Positions 55,397 through 63,886 of a stretch of 64,000 nt of DNA are shown here, piece by piece; position 1 is the stretch's first letter; each line of letters opens with the position of its first letter. This DNA comes from Flavobacterium pectinovorum (GTDB lineage Bacteria > Bacteroidota > Bacteroidia > Flavobacteriales > Flavobacteriaceae), in contig NZ_JAFEVZ010000007.1 of the NCBI RefSeq assembly GCF_022802975.1, positions 202,874-266,873 on the forward strand. Reading direction: 5' to 3'. Under the pieces are notes generated by a model. That model was not told where the DNA came from. It searched no databases and worked only from the letters and a program-made list of their open reading frames with translations. A program made the position numbers and the translations under genes.

Positions 55397-55414
55397 GCAG
55401 GGGTTGTGCCCTGC
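55397..55414. repeat. Short inverted repeat between RadC and PcfJ
   Basis: GCAGGG and CCCTGC with a six-base loop in a 237-bp spacer that is richer in GC than its surroundings. It is too weak to call a terminator and no T-run follows. Confidence 0.3.
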
Positions 55415-55536
55415 ATTTATGGGGGAATTTTTTTGGACGAACCGCCTCTTGTTCCCGAACTTTGTTTTGGAATTAAGCCTGAACCCCTCATACCCTAATC
55501 CCGCCTTGCAGTATCTGGGCGCGAAAATTTAACATT

Positions 55537-55572
55537 ATGTTAAAAAAAAGCCGAAAATTAATTTTCGGCTCG
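55537..55572 (-). terminator. Terminator overlapping the end of pcfJ
   Basis: AGCCGAAAATTAATTTTCGGCT is a perfect inverted repeat (22 bp; given here in two halves as AGCCGAAAATT and AATTTTCGGCT) followed on the minus strand by a run of T. It covers the last codons of the gene. Confidence 0.7.
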
Positions 55573-56874
55573 GTCTGCTTTTTTGTTCTTTATGCGCTCT
55601 TTAATCTGATAGAGGTTCCTGCCCAACAGCTTTAGAATCTGGGCGTGATGCGGGGAAACTTTGTTTTTGGTTCCCCTGCACTGCACGATTTCAAGCGAGG
55701 GAAGCGCCACCTCAATGGTCTCCACGGGCTTGTTTTGGAATTTAGCCGACAGTATAAGGGAGTTTCTCTTTTTATAGTATTCATTGGTAAATACGCAGTG
55801 GCGCAGTATGTCTCCCTGTTCGAGAAAATCCTGCACGCTTTCCATCACGCTGATGCTGAGATTCTCTTTGGCGAACTCAAGCCCGAAAAATTGCTTTTTC
55901 TGCTGTTCATAGCTGAGCTGCGCATTCTGTATTTCTTGGCGAAGTTCTTTTATATGCTCACGTCTCTGGATTCTGCGTTTTTTGTCCACAAGCCTGTCAT
56001 GCATCTCTTCCAAATTCTCAGGGCATACCATATCGGCATTATTCAAATCCTTTTTAAACCATCTGAGCAGGGAGATGTAATCTTCCCAAAGGCTGAAATC
56101 TTTTATCTTATAATTATTTTTAATGCAGGTTTTCACTGCCTGCCAATTCTCCCTGATGTGCTGTGAATGGGAAAGCAGATAATGCTTCAAAAAATCGGTC
56201 TGTGCTGTCTTGAGAAGCGTTTCGGCATGGGGATCCTTCAAGAGAGCCGTAAAAAGAATCTGCGGTGCAATGCCGTAAAAACTGCCTTTGAAGCCGTTCC
56301 TTTTCAGCACTGCAATGGTTTTTGCCACTGAATACACCTTATAGGGACTGATGCGGTATTTGGGAGAGCTTTCAAAACTTTTCGGGCGTATTTCAAGAGG
56401 GGAATAATATTTCCATGCATCATAGGCATTTGAAAAAACGTTGGTGCCAAGCGAAAGTGTCCGCACCTCCCCTTTCCCATTAATCCAATGCTGCATGACT
56501 TCCTTATGGAAATAAGTAGGAAGGAAGTTCTTTTTCATGTCTTTGTGCGAACAGATGATGCGCACGACCTGAAATCCCCCGCATACGTCCAAAACAGCCC
56601 AATACTCTATTTCCTTGAAATGCACCTGATTGTACTGATGCATTTTAAGTTTTCCCCTGCATGCGGTGCAGGTGATATACTTTTGGCAGGATGCTTTCTG
56701 CGCATCAGGCTTCCAGGAATGGGCGCAGTCAAGGCAGTGGAATTTCCCCCTTGACAGGACGCCCCATTTGATGAAAATATTCTTCTCTGCCCAAATCTGC
56801 ATCTTCTGCGATACAGGGGAAAGGGTCACGCTCAGCGAGACAATCTGTTTTTCGATGATGGTTTTGGGTATCAT
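55558..56874 (-). CDS. PcfJ-like protein
   Basis: 438 residues. A zinc-ribbon-like segment near the start (FHCLDCAHSWKPDAQKASCQ and then YITCTACRGKLK) followed by a long helical, basic C-terminal half with ADMVCPENLEEMHDRLVDKK, FGLEFAKENLSISVMESVQD and LEQGDILRHCVFTNEYYKKR. The order and the RHCV motif are those of PcfJ, a protein of conjugative plasmids and elements whose function is unclear. The start overlaps the PcfK stop by 4 bp. Confidence 0.88.
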   Translation of the reverse strand: MIPKTIIEKQIVSLSVTLSPVSQKMQIWAEKNIFIKWGVLSRGKFHCLDCAHSWKPDAQKASCQKYITCTACRGKLKMHQYNQVHFKEIEYWAVLDVCGGFQVVRIICSHKDMKKNFLPTYFHKEVMQHWINGKGEVRTLSLGTNVFSNAYDAWKYYSPLEIRPKSFESSPKYRISPYKVYSVAKTIAVLKRNGFKGSFYGIAPQILFTALLKDPHAETLLKTAQTDFLKHYLLSHSQHIRENWQAVKTCIKNNYKIKDFSLWEDYISLLRWFKKDLNNADMVCPENLEEMHDRLVDKKRRIQRREHIKELRQEIQNAQLSYEQQKKQFFGLEFAKENLSISVMESVQDFLEQGDILRHCVFTNEYYKKRNSLILSAKFQNKPVETIEVALPSLEIVQCRGTKNKVSPHHAQILKLLGRNLYQIKERIKNKKADRAEN

Positions 56875-57275
56875 AGGTCAAAGAGTGTCAGGGTTTTCGA
56901 TTCGGGTTTGGGAGCAGTGACCGCCGTTTTAACAATGGCGGTATTCTGCGGAACTTCGGGTACAGCAGTAAACAAATCAGCCTTTTCAGGCTCACTTGCC
57001 ACAACCCTGCAGTTTACGGGCTGAGGCTGTCCAATGCTGTCATCAGTATAATACTTGACTGCCATGTCAAAGATTTCCTGATTGTCAAAGGCACACAGTC
57101 CTGTTTTTTTTACCTCGCCAAAAATGTAATTGCAACAGCTTTCCATGTTTTTGGACTGCTTGGCGAAATGCTGTGCAAAGACAGCATCGCCAAGGGCATT
57201 CTGATTGAGGTAATTTTCTATAGCGGTCTTAAAGTTTTCTGAAGCTTTCATAAGGGAAGATTTAAGATTGTTCAA
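56871..57275 (-). CDS. PcfK-like protein (AcrIIA9 family)
   Basis: 134 residues. KTAIENYLNQNALGDAVFAQ, FAKQSKNMESCCNYIFGEVK, AFDNQEIFDMAVKYYTDDSI and a variable tail ending KTLTLFDL. This fits the PcfK family, of which AcrIIA9, an inhibitor of Cas9, is a member. Inhibitor activity depends on details and cannot be claimed for this protein. The genes PcfK-PcfJ overlap, as in conjugative elements of Bacteroidota. Confidence 0.85.
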   Translation of the reverse strand: MNNLKSSLMKASENFKTAIENYLNQNALGDAVFAQHFAKQSKNMESCCNYIFGEVKKTGLCAFDNQEIFDMAVKYYTDDSIGQPQPVNCRVVASEPEKADLFTAVPEVPQNTAIVKTAVTAPKPESKTLTLFDL

Positions 57276-57281
57276 ATAGTC

Positions 57282-57641
57282 TTATTCAAAAGAGGTTCTG
57301 TAGATGTCGTAACAGTACTCTTCAAAACAGAGCCAGCACATAAAGGTGTAATGAGGCAGACCGTATCGGTCTTTTACAGCTTCCCCAAGGGAATCTTCCA
57401 TTTCTTTTCTGATTTCCTCCAACTCATCAAGATGCTGGATATAGAACTTTTTGCAGTCGGCATGATAAATAAACTGTGAAATCATACCGCTGATGCATCC
57501 TCCTTTCTGCATGTCTTCAAGGAATGCTTTAAGCTGCTGTTTTTTTGTTCCGTCATAAGACTGCATTTCTAAGAGGATTATCTTTTTGAATGCATCGTGA
57601 ACGTCATACTGGGCATATATTGATTTTTCCAAGGCTTTCAT
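57282..57641 (-). CDS. Conserved protein of mobile elements, unknown function
   Basis: 119 residues, mostly helical: YDVHDAFKKIILLEMQSYDG, QQLKAFLEDMQKGGCISGMI, FYIQHLDELEEIRKEMEDSL, and an aromatic C-terminus GLPHYTFMCWLCFEEYCYDI. The Cys- and Trp-rich end is striking and likely conserved. It lies between SSB and PcfK with short gaps, so it is part of the same transcript. I cannot name the family with certainty. Confidence 0.75.
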   Translation of the reverse strand: MKALEKSIYAQYDVHDAFKKIILLEMQSYDGTKKQQLKAFLEDMQKGGCISGMISQFIYHADCKKFYIQHLDELEEIRKEMEDSLGEAVKDRYGLPHYTFMCWLCFEEYCYDIYRTSFE

Positions 57642-57680
57642 AACTCATTTCTTTAGGCTTATACATTTATCATCCGATCA

Positions 57681-58070
57681 TTAAAAAGGCAGGTCGTCAG
57701 GTTCTTCTTTTTTACTTTTCTTGGCAGAAAAATCTCCCGACTGAACAGGCTGAGCATTGGATGCGAAAAGCAGTATTTTGATATTACTTGTATGAAAAGT
57801 GAGGCTTCCAACGGCTTTCCCCTCCGCATTGAGGTAGGCATTCACTCCTATCCTACCGAAAAGTTCCACGAGTGTGCCTTTTTTGAGCCATTGGGCAACA
57901 CCTGCACTGAGCCAGTACGAACAGTCGATATAGGTGACCATTTTTACTGCTTCGGTGTTTCCTTTGGCTTTGTAAGTGTCATTAACTGCAATGGAGAAGT
58001 TAACGACCTGTCTGTCTTTTGCTGTTTTGGCAACAACAGCATCTCTGGTTAAGCGTCCTGTGATTTCCAT
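57681..58070 (-). CDS. ssb: Single-stranded DNA-binding protein
   Basis: 129 residues. OB fold with MEITGRLTRDAVVAKTAKDR, VNFSIAVNDTYKAK, YIDCSYWLSAGVAQWLKKGT and VELFGRIGVNAYLNAEGKAV. The C-terminus is acidic with the partner-binding tip EEPDDLPF. The divergent N-terminus (MEITGRLTRDA rather than MSVNKVILVGRLG) is that of SSBs of conjugative elements. First gene of the mobile block. Confidence 0.92.
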   Translation of the reverse strand: MEITGRLTRDAVVAKTAKDRQVVNFSIAVNDTYKAKGNTEAVKMVTYIDCSYWLSAGVAQWLKKGTLVELFGRIGVNAYLNAEGKAVGSLTFHTSNIKILLFASNAQPVQSGDFSAKKSKKEEPDDLPF

Positions 58071-58402
58071 GATTTATAAGTTTTAGATTATTACTGCTTC
58101 TTCCCGCCTATCCCGCAAAATTGTTTTCAAAAGAAAAAACGGAAAAAAAGAAAGCAGGAATAAAGTGGGCGGTCAAGGATGCGGAGGGCTATAAGTCCCG
58201 AAGGGCGGCAGGGCCGTTATGCGCCTGCAGGATCCGGCGCACACTATCTTGGCTGCCTTTTTATCCGTTTCGAATGAAAACAGCCTACCAAAACTTATTG
58301 ATTTTAGATGTAATCAAACTGTTATGCAGCAGGTTAAAAGGCATCAAAAAAGATAGAAATGCAGTTATCACTTTACAGTCATTTTAAAAGTCTACTGTAC
58401 CG
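58071..58402. other. Spacer with a GC-rich block
   Basis: 332 bp without a gene. From about 58165 to 58245 the sequence is markedly GC-rich against its AT-rich surroundings and contains GCGCC-N10-GGCGC (58221-58240) and other short complementary pieces such as GGGCTATAAGTCCC. Could be an oriT-like or structured RNA element of the mobile block; nothing more can be said. Confidence 0.4.
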
Positions 58403-58615
58403 ATGAAAAATAATTTGCAGGATTTAAAGAGAAGGAATGTGATTTTTTATTATTTTGACGGAAATAAATTTATCACCTTATTAGAGGAGAGGATTAAGGC
58501 TGTTACTGCATATTTTGAAAAAGAAAATTTAAAAAGAGATTATGAACAAAACATCTTTAGAGGCACAAAGACATTTTTTAATGATGAAAGCCGTTCATAT
58601 ACAATGTTTAGATGA
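58403..58615 (+). CDS. Possible small gene upstream of the protease
   Basis: 70 codons starting ATGAAAAATAAT; the first 47 residues look coding (NNLQDLKRRNVIFYYFDGNK, FITLLEERIKAVTAYFEKEN) and the last part overlaps the protease gene in another frame by 74 bp. Such an overlap suggests either translational coupling or an old frameshift. No family is recognised. Confidence 0.35.
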   Translation: MKNNLQDLKRRNVIFYYFDGNKFITLLEERIKAVTAYFEKENLKRDYEQNIFRGTKTFFNDESRSYTMFR

Positions 58616-59378
58616 AAATAAAAACCCACTAAAAAATGTTGTTGCAAGTGGTTTTATAGTCCAGGAAGGAGAGGACTTATTTTTATATACGTGCTGGCAT
58701 GTTGTTACAAGCTATAACATGCACAATATTGAAGTCGGAAGACAACTCCCAAATAGAAAATTTTTAGAAATCAACCTTCAGAATAAGGAAAATCCAAATA
58801 AAGGTGTTGAACTTGTTTCGGGAAACCAAAATTCAGTAATCCCTCTTTATGATAAGCATAATACTCCTCTTTGGATTCAGGAAAAACAAGACTCAGCAAA
58901 CTACAGCTTAAACTGTATCGGTATAAAAGTACCTTTCCTGCACGATGTTATTAAATTATTACTGCCAAAGAACATGCAGCTTTCCCAGTGGCAGGTTATT
59001 ACTAAAGATTACACAGCAAAGAAAGATCCTTTTTTAGGAGAAAAAATCCATATTGTAGGCTATCCCTATGGCTACAGTGCTCTGGGGCTTGAACAGCCAA
59101 TCCCTATAGTAGTAACCCGTTTTATTGCATCCTACCAGATTAAAGACAGGCATAGGGAAATGTTAATAGATGGTCCTGCATCGCCAGGGATGTCGGGCGG
59201 ACCTGTTTTTGTGGAGAGAAATGATAATCTTCAATTAATTGGTATTTATACAGGGTTGCTATATCCCGATCATATCATTGAACAAAATGAAAAAACAACA
59301 GCTTTAGGAACGATATGTCCATTAACTGTCTGGTGGGCAAATTTAGAAATGGATGCAGTACAGCAAAAGTCTATTTGA
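58542..59378 (+). CDS. Trypsin-like serine protease
   Basis: 278 residues without a signal peptide, so cytoplasmic. Trypsin-like fold: VVASGFIVQEGEDLFLYTCW followed by HVV, which gives the catalytic His at residue 53; SPGMSGGPVFVERND gives Ser218 in the GxSGG motif. The Asp is not certain; D117 in QDSANYSLNCIGI is the best candidate. IVGYPYGYSALGLEQPI is a family hallmark. Convergent with the HNH gene of the Septu-like pair, 67 bp apart. Cytoplasmic trypsin-like proteases are known as effectors in several defence systems, so a role there is possible. Confidence 0.8.
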   Translation: MNKTSLEAQRHFLMMKAVHIQCLDENKNPLKNVVASGFIVQEGEDLFLYTCWHVVTSYNMHNIEVGRQLPNRKFLEINLQNKENPNKGVELVSGNQNSVIPLYDKHNTPLWIQEKQDSANYSLNCIGIKVPFLHDVIKLLLPKNMQLSQWQVITKDYTAKKDPFLGEKIHIVGYPYGYSALGLEQPIPIVVTRFIASYQIKDRHREMLIDGPASPGMSGGPVFVERNDNLQLIGIYTGLLYPDHIIEQNEKTTALGTICPLTVWWANLEMDAVQQKSI

Positions 59379-59444
59379 AAATTATTTTATTATTTAAAAC
59401 TCTAATATTATATTTACTTTTCTACACCGCTTAACAGCTAAAAA

Positions 59445-60380
59445 TTAAATTTCTAACAATTCTTTTATTATATCGTGCTTAAACTTGCTGAATGGTCTTT
59501 TATGATACTCTTCCTCTTTAATTTCAATTCCAAAAATCATCCTGTATATCTCTTCTTTTGACATTAATCCTTGAAAAGTTTTATTAATCAAAAGGTCAAT
59601 ATAATTATCTGAATATTTGTATCTCAGTTCTAATAAATCTTTAAGTTCCTTGTTTATATGAGCATTATAAATCTCTTTTATTTTAAAACCTTTTAAAGTA
59701 TTATCCATTTTTGAGTTTGCTTCAACTTTGCACTTTATATCATAATACTTATTAAGATCCACAAAATTAAAACTAAAAGTAAATTTTTGGTTTTCTTCGT
59801 TACAAGTATAGGGATGAGCAAAATCATTATTGATAACGGCATCTAACTTTAAATGATTACATGAAGAACAGCTGGGAATCAGGTTATAAAAAGACAGGGC
59901 CAGCAAGGGATAAGTTTCTTTACTGAACCAGTGATCCAATTGTGCTCTGGATCTGTTAGGAACTGTCTGTAAGGTGTAGTTTCGATTGCAATATGTACAA
60001 GTATCCTGATCTATATTGTTTAACAGCTTATTTCCAAAATTTGGCTGAAACCAATTTTCATAACCCGATTTCACAAATAGCTTTACTGTGATATCATTAT
60101 CAACACCTAAATTTAAATAATCCTCATTAAGTTCAATTAAGTTTTTCGGTTTACCCAATACTAATGCATCAATTTTTTCAGAAGTAAAAAAATCAACTAA
60201 AACCTGAGGTAAAGCTGCTTTATGCATATCGATTTTACAAATTTCGCACTCATCATCTTCACATTTATACCCCAATCTATTCTTGCGGCTTTTATTTCCT
60301 TTTATCTTTTTTGAAAGCCAGCATTTTATCAATTTATGATGAACTGCTAATGCTGTGCTGTTAACGTTTAATGCAAGCAT
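59445..60380 (-). CDS. HNH endonuclease, PtuB-like
   Basis: 311 residues. The nuclease core lies in the middle: C128 and C131 in DTCTYCNRNYTL, RAQLDHWFSKETYPLLAL with the catalytic His (LDH at 148-150), and IPSCSSCNHLKLDA with C171 and C174. The CxxC pairs hold structural zinc. An additional cysteine set, C40, C45 and C48 in KCEDDECEICKID, may bind a second zinc. It begins one base after the stop of the ATPase at 60382, hence strongly coupled. ATPase plus HNH is the architecture of Septu (PtuAB) anti-phage systems. Confidence 0.82.
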   Translation of the reverse strand: MLALNVNSTALAVHHKLIKCWLSKKIKGNKSRKNRLGYKCEDDECEICKIDMHKAALPQVLVDFFTSEKIDALVLGKPKNLIELNEDYLNLGVDNDITVKLFVKSGYENWFQPNFGNKLLNNIDQDTCTYCNRNYTLQTVPNRSRAQLDHWFSKETYPLLALSFYNLIPSCSSCNHLKLDAVINNDFAHPYTCNEENQKFTFSFNFVDLNKYYDIKCKVEANSKMDNTLKGFKIKEIYNAHINKELKDLLELRYKYSDNYIDLLINKTFQGLMSKEEIYRMIFGIEIKEEEYHKRPFSKFKHDIIKELLEI

Positions 60381-60381
60381 A

Positions 60382-62613
60382 TTATTTCTTTTGAATTTTA
60401 TAACCTAATTTATCAGCTATTAAACTTATTTTCTCGATCTCTTTTTCTTTATCAAAATCTTCAGGAAACTTTTCATAATACATCTCCTTGAGCTTATATT
60501 GTATCAAAGGCTCATCTATAATTTCTATAACTTGTTTCCAATACTGCGCTTCCTCTGAATTTCTAGTATCGTCATTCAGCCAGTTTATAACACTCGTAAT
60601 TTTATCTTTGGCAAAATCTCCTATTAATCCATTATCAATGAAAAAAGAATCTCCCAATAAATCTGTTATATTGGCTCCAAATGATTTTTTCGGCTTAATT
60701 TGATCATCAAGGACAATTGTTTTACCATTAAGTTTTTTTAAATAAACAATATTATTATTTGGTACATCTGATAGTGTTAAAGGATCGTGCGTCGTAAAAA
60801 TAACCTGCAATCTCATTCCAATAAAAATTTTAGGTAAAATCTTTGTCAGGGTATTGATAAACATCTTTTTCCACTTCGGATGAAGACCTAAATCAGCCTC
60901 ATCCAAAAATAAAATTTTGGGTAAATTAACATTTGTATCTATCTCTTTATTATCATAAAGCAGGGAAACAAGATTTAGAACCATTTCCTCGCCTGAACTC
61001 AAAATTATATTGGGGCTAAAAGTTATAAAATGGCGGTTCTCTGATTTAAATACTTCTTCAAGTTTAAAGTAAAGACGTTCATAATAATCTAAGATACTTC
61101 TGGCAGAAGTAAAATCTACAATAATTTTATATCTGCCATCCAATACTACCTGCTCCTGATTTGAAATTATCATTTCAATATTTTTAGAAAAATCAAAAAA
61201 GAGATCAAAAGGAAATGCTTTATCTATTTTTTTGAAATTAATATCCAGGAATGAAAAGTTTTTTTGAAGAAGTTCAAATATTTCAGTACTGCTTTTCAGG
61301 CTTTCTAAATTACTGAAACTCTCTGCGTTTTCTATTTTAGGAAAAAGATTCTGTTTTTTTGGACTGTAAATTAGATCACTCGCATACTCCATTAATCTAA
61401 GAACCAAAAAATCGATTATCTGAATGTAATCGGGCTGGCTGTTTGAGAACAAAGATGTTTTTGAACTTAAAAAATCATTGATCTTTTTAATAACCGATAA
61501 AGCATTTTCTGTTTCGATTCTTAACTTTTCTTTATAATTGATAGACGCAATATCAAAATGAAAATTTCTTATGGAATTACTATTTACTGATCTGTTTCGA
61601 TTAAATTCGATATTAATGTTTTTAAAAACTGGCAAAGAAAATTCTTCTAATACATCACTGACCAGCTTATCTGAAAGCATTTTCATCCATCTTTTTAACT
61701 GGGTATTTTTATATAAGGCAAATGAAAATTTAGAATTAGTAATATTAACCTCTTCAGAGCTAATATCATTTAATATCTGATTCATTAAAGATAGGTTTAA
61801 TGATTTCGTTCTGTCTTTTTCAAGTCTGCTATCACTTAAATAATTCGAATAATATATTGGAAATCCATAAAAGGGAGATCTTTCTATTTCACTTTCAAAA
61901 TTAGATTTAATTATAAACTCTTCTAAATCAAAAAAGGAGTAATATTTGATTTTATCTGCTTGTTCGATAATGAAAAATACAGTTTTTTCATTACCAATCT
62001 GAACAGGTATTAATTGATTGAAGAGTTTAGTTATTAAGCTTGTTTTACCCGTTCCGTTTTCTCCAACCACAGCAGTCACCAAGGAAATATCTTCTCCAAA
62101 AAAATTTTCGATATAAGATGGATTCGAGACACACTCTAATTCTACCGACTTTTCACTATAATCTTTTATTTTATAAATATTTCTGCCTCCGAAATTAATT
62201 ATCTGCGGTTTTTCAAATAAATATTCATGACCTTGAATATAAACTGCCGCAATTTTAGAAGTATGTCTGGCCATATCAAATATGTCATTTTGCAAAAAAT
62301 TCGCTATAAAAGACTCACTGTTTATTTTGTGATTACTATAGCCTAGAAGAATAATATATTTCAAATCTTCAAGAGGCCTAAAATCTCTGATAGGATTGTT
62401 ACGCAAATCCAGCTCCTTCAGATTTTTAAAATCCCTTATGAATTCGATATTAGTGATTTTATTTTCAAATAAATTAAGCGATATAATTTCCCCTTTATCA
62501 TCAATCTTATAGGTGTTTTTATTTTTTGCATCAAAGAAATCATTAACAGCCGACAAATTTATTTCGATCTGTAACTGCTCCTGTAATCGTAAAATCAGTA
62601 TTGGTTTGCTCAT
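60382..62613 (-). CDS. LRR-containing AAA/ABC-type ATPase, PtuA-like
   Basis: 743 residues. Residues 40-95 are leucine-rich repeats (ISLNLFENKITNIEFIRD, LKELDLRNNPIRDFRPLEDL). Walker A is VVGENGTGKTSL at about 182-193. A long insertion of helices follows. Near residue 540 the signature LSSGEEMVLNLVSLL, then Walker B ILFLDEADLGLHPKWKK and the H-loop in FTTHDPLTLSDVPN. This is an OLD/PtuA-like ATPase without TOPRIM. LRR at the N-terminus is not part of the classic PtuA and may provide target recognition. It precedes the HNH gene by one base. Confidence 0.85.
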   Translation of the reverse strand: MSKPILILRLQEQLQIEINLSAVNDFFDAKNKNTYKIDDKGEIISLNLFENKITNIEFIRDFKNLKELDLRNNPIRDFRPLEDLKYIILLGYSNHKINSESFIANFLQNDIFDMARHTSKIAAVYIQGHEYLFEKPQIINFGGRNIYKIKDYSEKSVELECVSNPSYIENFFGEDISLVTAVVGENGTGKTSLITKLFNQLIPVQIGNEKTVFFIIEQADKIKYYSFFDLEEFIIKSNFESEIERSPFYGFPIYYSNYLSDSRLEKDRTKSLNLSLMNQILNDISSEEVNITNSKFSFALYKNTQLKRWMKMLSDKLVSDVLEEFSLPVFKNINIEFNRNRSVNSNSIRNFHFDIASINYKEKLRIETENALSVIKKINDFLSSKTSLFSNSQPDYIQIIDFLVLRLMEYASDLIYSPKKQNLFPKIENAESFSNLESLKSSTEIFELLQKNFSFLDINFKKIDKAFPFDLFFDFSKNIEMIISNQEQVVLDGRYKIIVDFTSARSILDYYERLYFKLEEVFKSENRHFITFSPNIILSSGEEMVLNLVSLLYDNKEIDTNVNLPKILFLDEADLGLHPKWKKMFINTLTKILPKIFIGMRLQVIFTTHDPLTLSDVPNNNIVYLKKLNGKTIVLDDQIKPKKSFGANITDLLGDSFFIDNGLIGDFAKDKITSVINWLNDDTRNSEEAQYWKQVIEIIDEPLIQYKLKEMYYEKFPEDFDKEKEIEKISLIADKLGYKIQKK

Positions 62614-62776
62614 TTGAATTTAAGAATTATCTTCAAGAATTATTTTAATAAGACTGGTCATTTGTTTAATCTTTCTATTGTTTTCCATGCTGGCGTATGT
62701 AGTAATATGATTTACTCTTAAATCCTCTTGTTTTACATTCCATAAGCTATTTATTTATCACGCACCATCACACTAT

Positions 62777-63232
62777 TTATTGAAATTCTTCATTTCTCTT
62801 ACGGATCATATCATAAACTTTTATTCCTTCTGCCGTTGCGATGTCTGACAACTGAGAATCTGATGTGATAATAAACTTACATTCTTTAGCTAACTTCAGT
62901 ACCAATGAATCAGTAATGCCCACACTGATAAAATAATCACTCGAAACTGCGAGACTCGTAGAAAAATACTTTTCAGAACTTAGAGCTATAAGTTCTTTTA
63001 TTTTTAGTAAATACTGCCATTTGTAATTTCCTGAAAAACTATTTAGAAGATTATCAACTTCGGTCCAAATATTTGGTAAAACGATCAGGTTCTCAAAGTT
63101 TTCAATTACCAAAAGTAAATCTTGAAAATCCTTTTTTGTATAAATCGAAGTCCGCTTATGCGTTTCTATTAAATCTTCATCGATCAGCCCAATTATTAGA
63201 ACAACCAATGAATTTGTATCAATCAGAATCAT
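62777..63232 (-). CDS. PIN-domain protein, probable toxin
   Basis: 151 residues. Acidic residues of the PIN fold are visible: LIDTNSLVVLIIG with Asp4, Glu in PNIWTEVDNLL, Asp in GITDSLVLKLAKE and in IITSDSQLSDIA. This is an RNase fold like VapC. It overlaps the upstream small gene by 4 bp. Its length is slightly above the classic VapC because of an insertion after the first strand. Confidence 0.82.
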   Translation of the reverse strand: MILIDTNSLVVLIIGLIDEDLIETHKRTSIYTKKDFQDLLLVIENFENLIVLPNIWTEVDNLLNSFSGNYKWQYLLKIKELIALSSEKYFSTSLAVSSDYFISVGITDSLVLKLAKECKFIITSDSQLSDIATAEGIKVYDMIRKRNEEFQ

Positions 63233-63507
63233 GATTGCGGTTTATAAATGTAAAAGCCTAAAACCTTCTTTTCATCACTAATTTTCAATTTCTTGTAAAC
63301 CCGTTCATAGGGAAGATTCTGTCCCAATTGTGCGAATCCAGAAGTACTTTTATTAATGTTTTCAGTCAGAAAGGAAACGACTATCTCCCAAAATTTGTCA
63401 CTAGAATTGTATTCTGCCTGTTCTAATCTAAAATCGCAATTATCCTCTGGCAGAACATCCGATAACTCATCTTTTGCAATCTTATAAAGTTCTTTTAATG
63501 AAATCAT
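63229..63507 (-). CDS. Probable antitoxin or partner of the PIN protein
   Basis: 92 residues, start 4 bp overlap with the PIN gene. Helix SLKELYKIAKDELSDVLPED, then strands FRLEQAEYNSSDKFWEIVVS and a closing LGFYIYKPQS. There is no classic AbrB or RHH DNA-binding motif, so this is not a typical VapB. Its coupling with the PIN gene is the reason to call it a partner. Confidence 0.65.
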   Translation of the reverse strand: MISLKELYKIAKDELSDVLPEDNCDFRLEQAEYNSSDKFWEIVVSFLTENINKSTSGFAQLGQNLPYERVYKKLKISDEKKVLGFYIYKPQS

Positions 63508-63678
63508 ATTTTTTATTTTTAATACTTATCGAAAGTCATATGCCTGCTGTTTAAAATCCTCTTTCCTGAAAAAGTGTAAGAAATATAAAAAACAAATATC
63601 TTCAGCTAAACGAAAATACAATTAAAAACGAGAAAGTCATTAAACTTTCTCAATGCGAGAATTGACCAGACTGTAAGG

Positions 63679-63882
63679 TTATTTATCCAGAACTTTCAGC
63701 GTGAAATCGATATCCAGTAATTTATCCAATAAAACTGCATTTAAAAAAAAATCTTTTTTCTTATCCATACTCGTTTTCAGATATAGCTCAAATTCCTCAT
63801 TTGTAAATTGCCCAATTGGAAAACCAAAGACGTGGCCTAAAAATTCAATTTCTGTAAACTTTTCGTCTTCATGCTGTAAAAC
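63679..63882 (-). pseudogene. 3' part of an interrupted gene
   Basis: The minus-strand frame reads VLQHEDEKFTEIEFLGHVFG, FPIGQFTNEEFELYLKTSMD, KKKDFFLNAVLLDKLLDIDF and ends TLKVLDK. There is no start codon, and coding sequence stops at an IS21-like end just beyond 63882. The 5' part of the gene is missing or lies beyond the IS. The product is not recognised. Confidence 0.55.
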
Positions 63883-63886
63883 TCAG

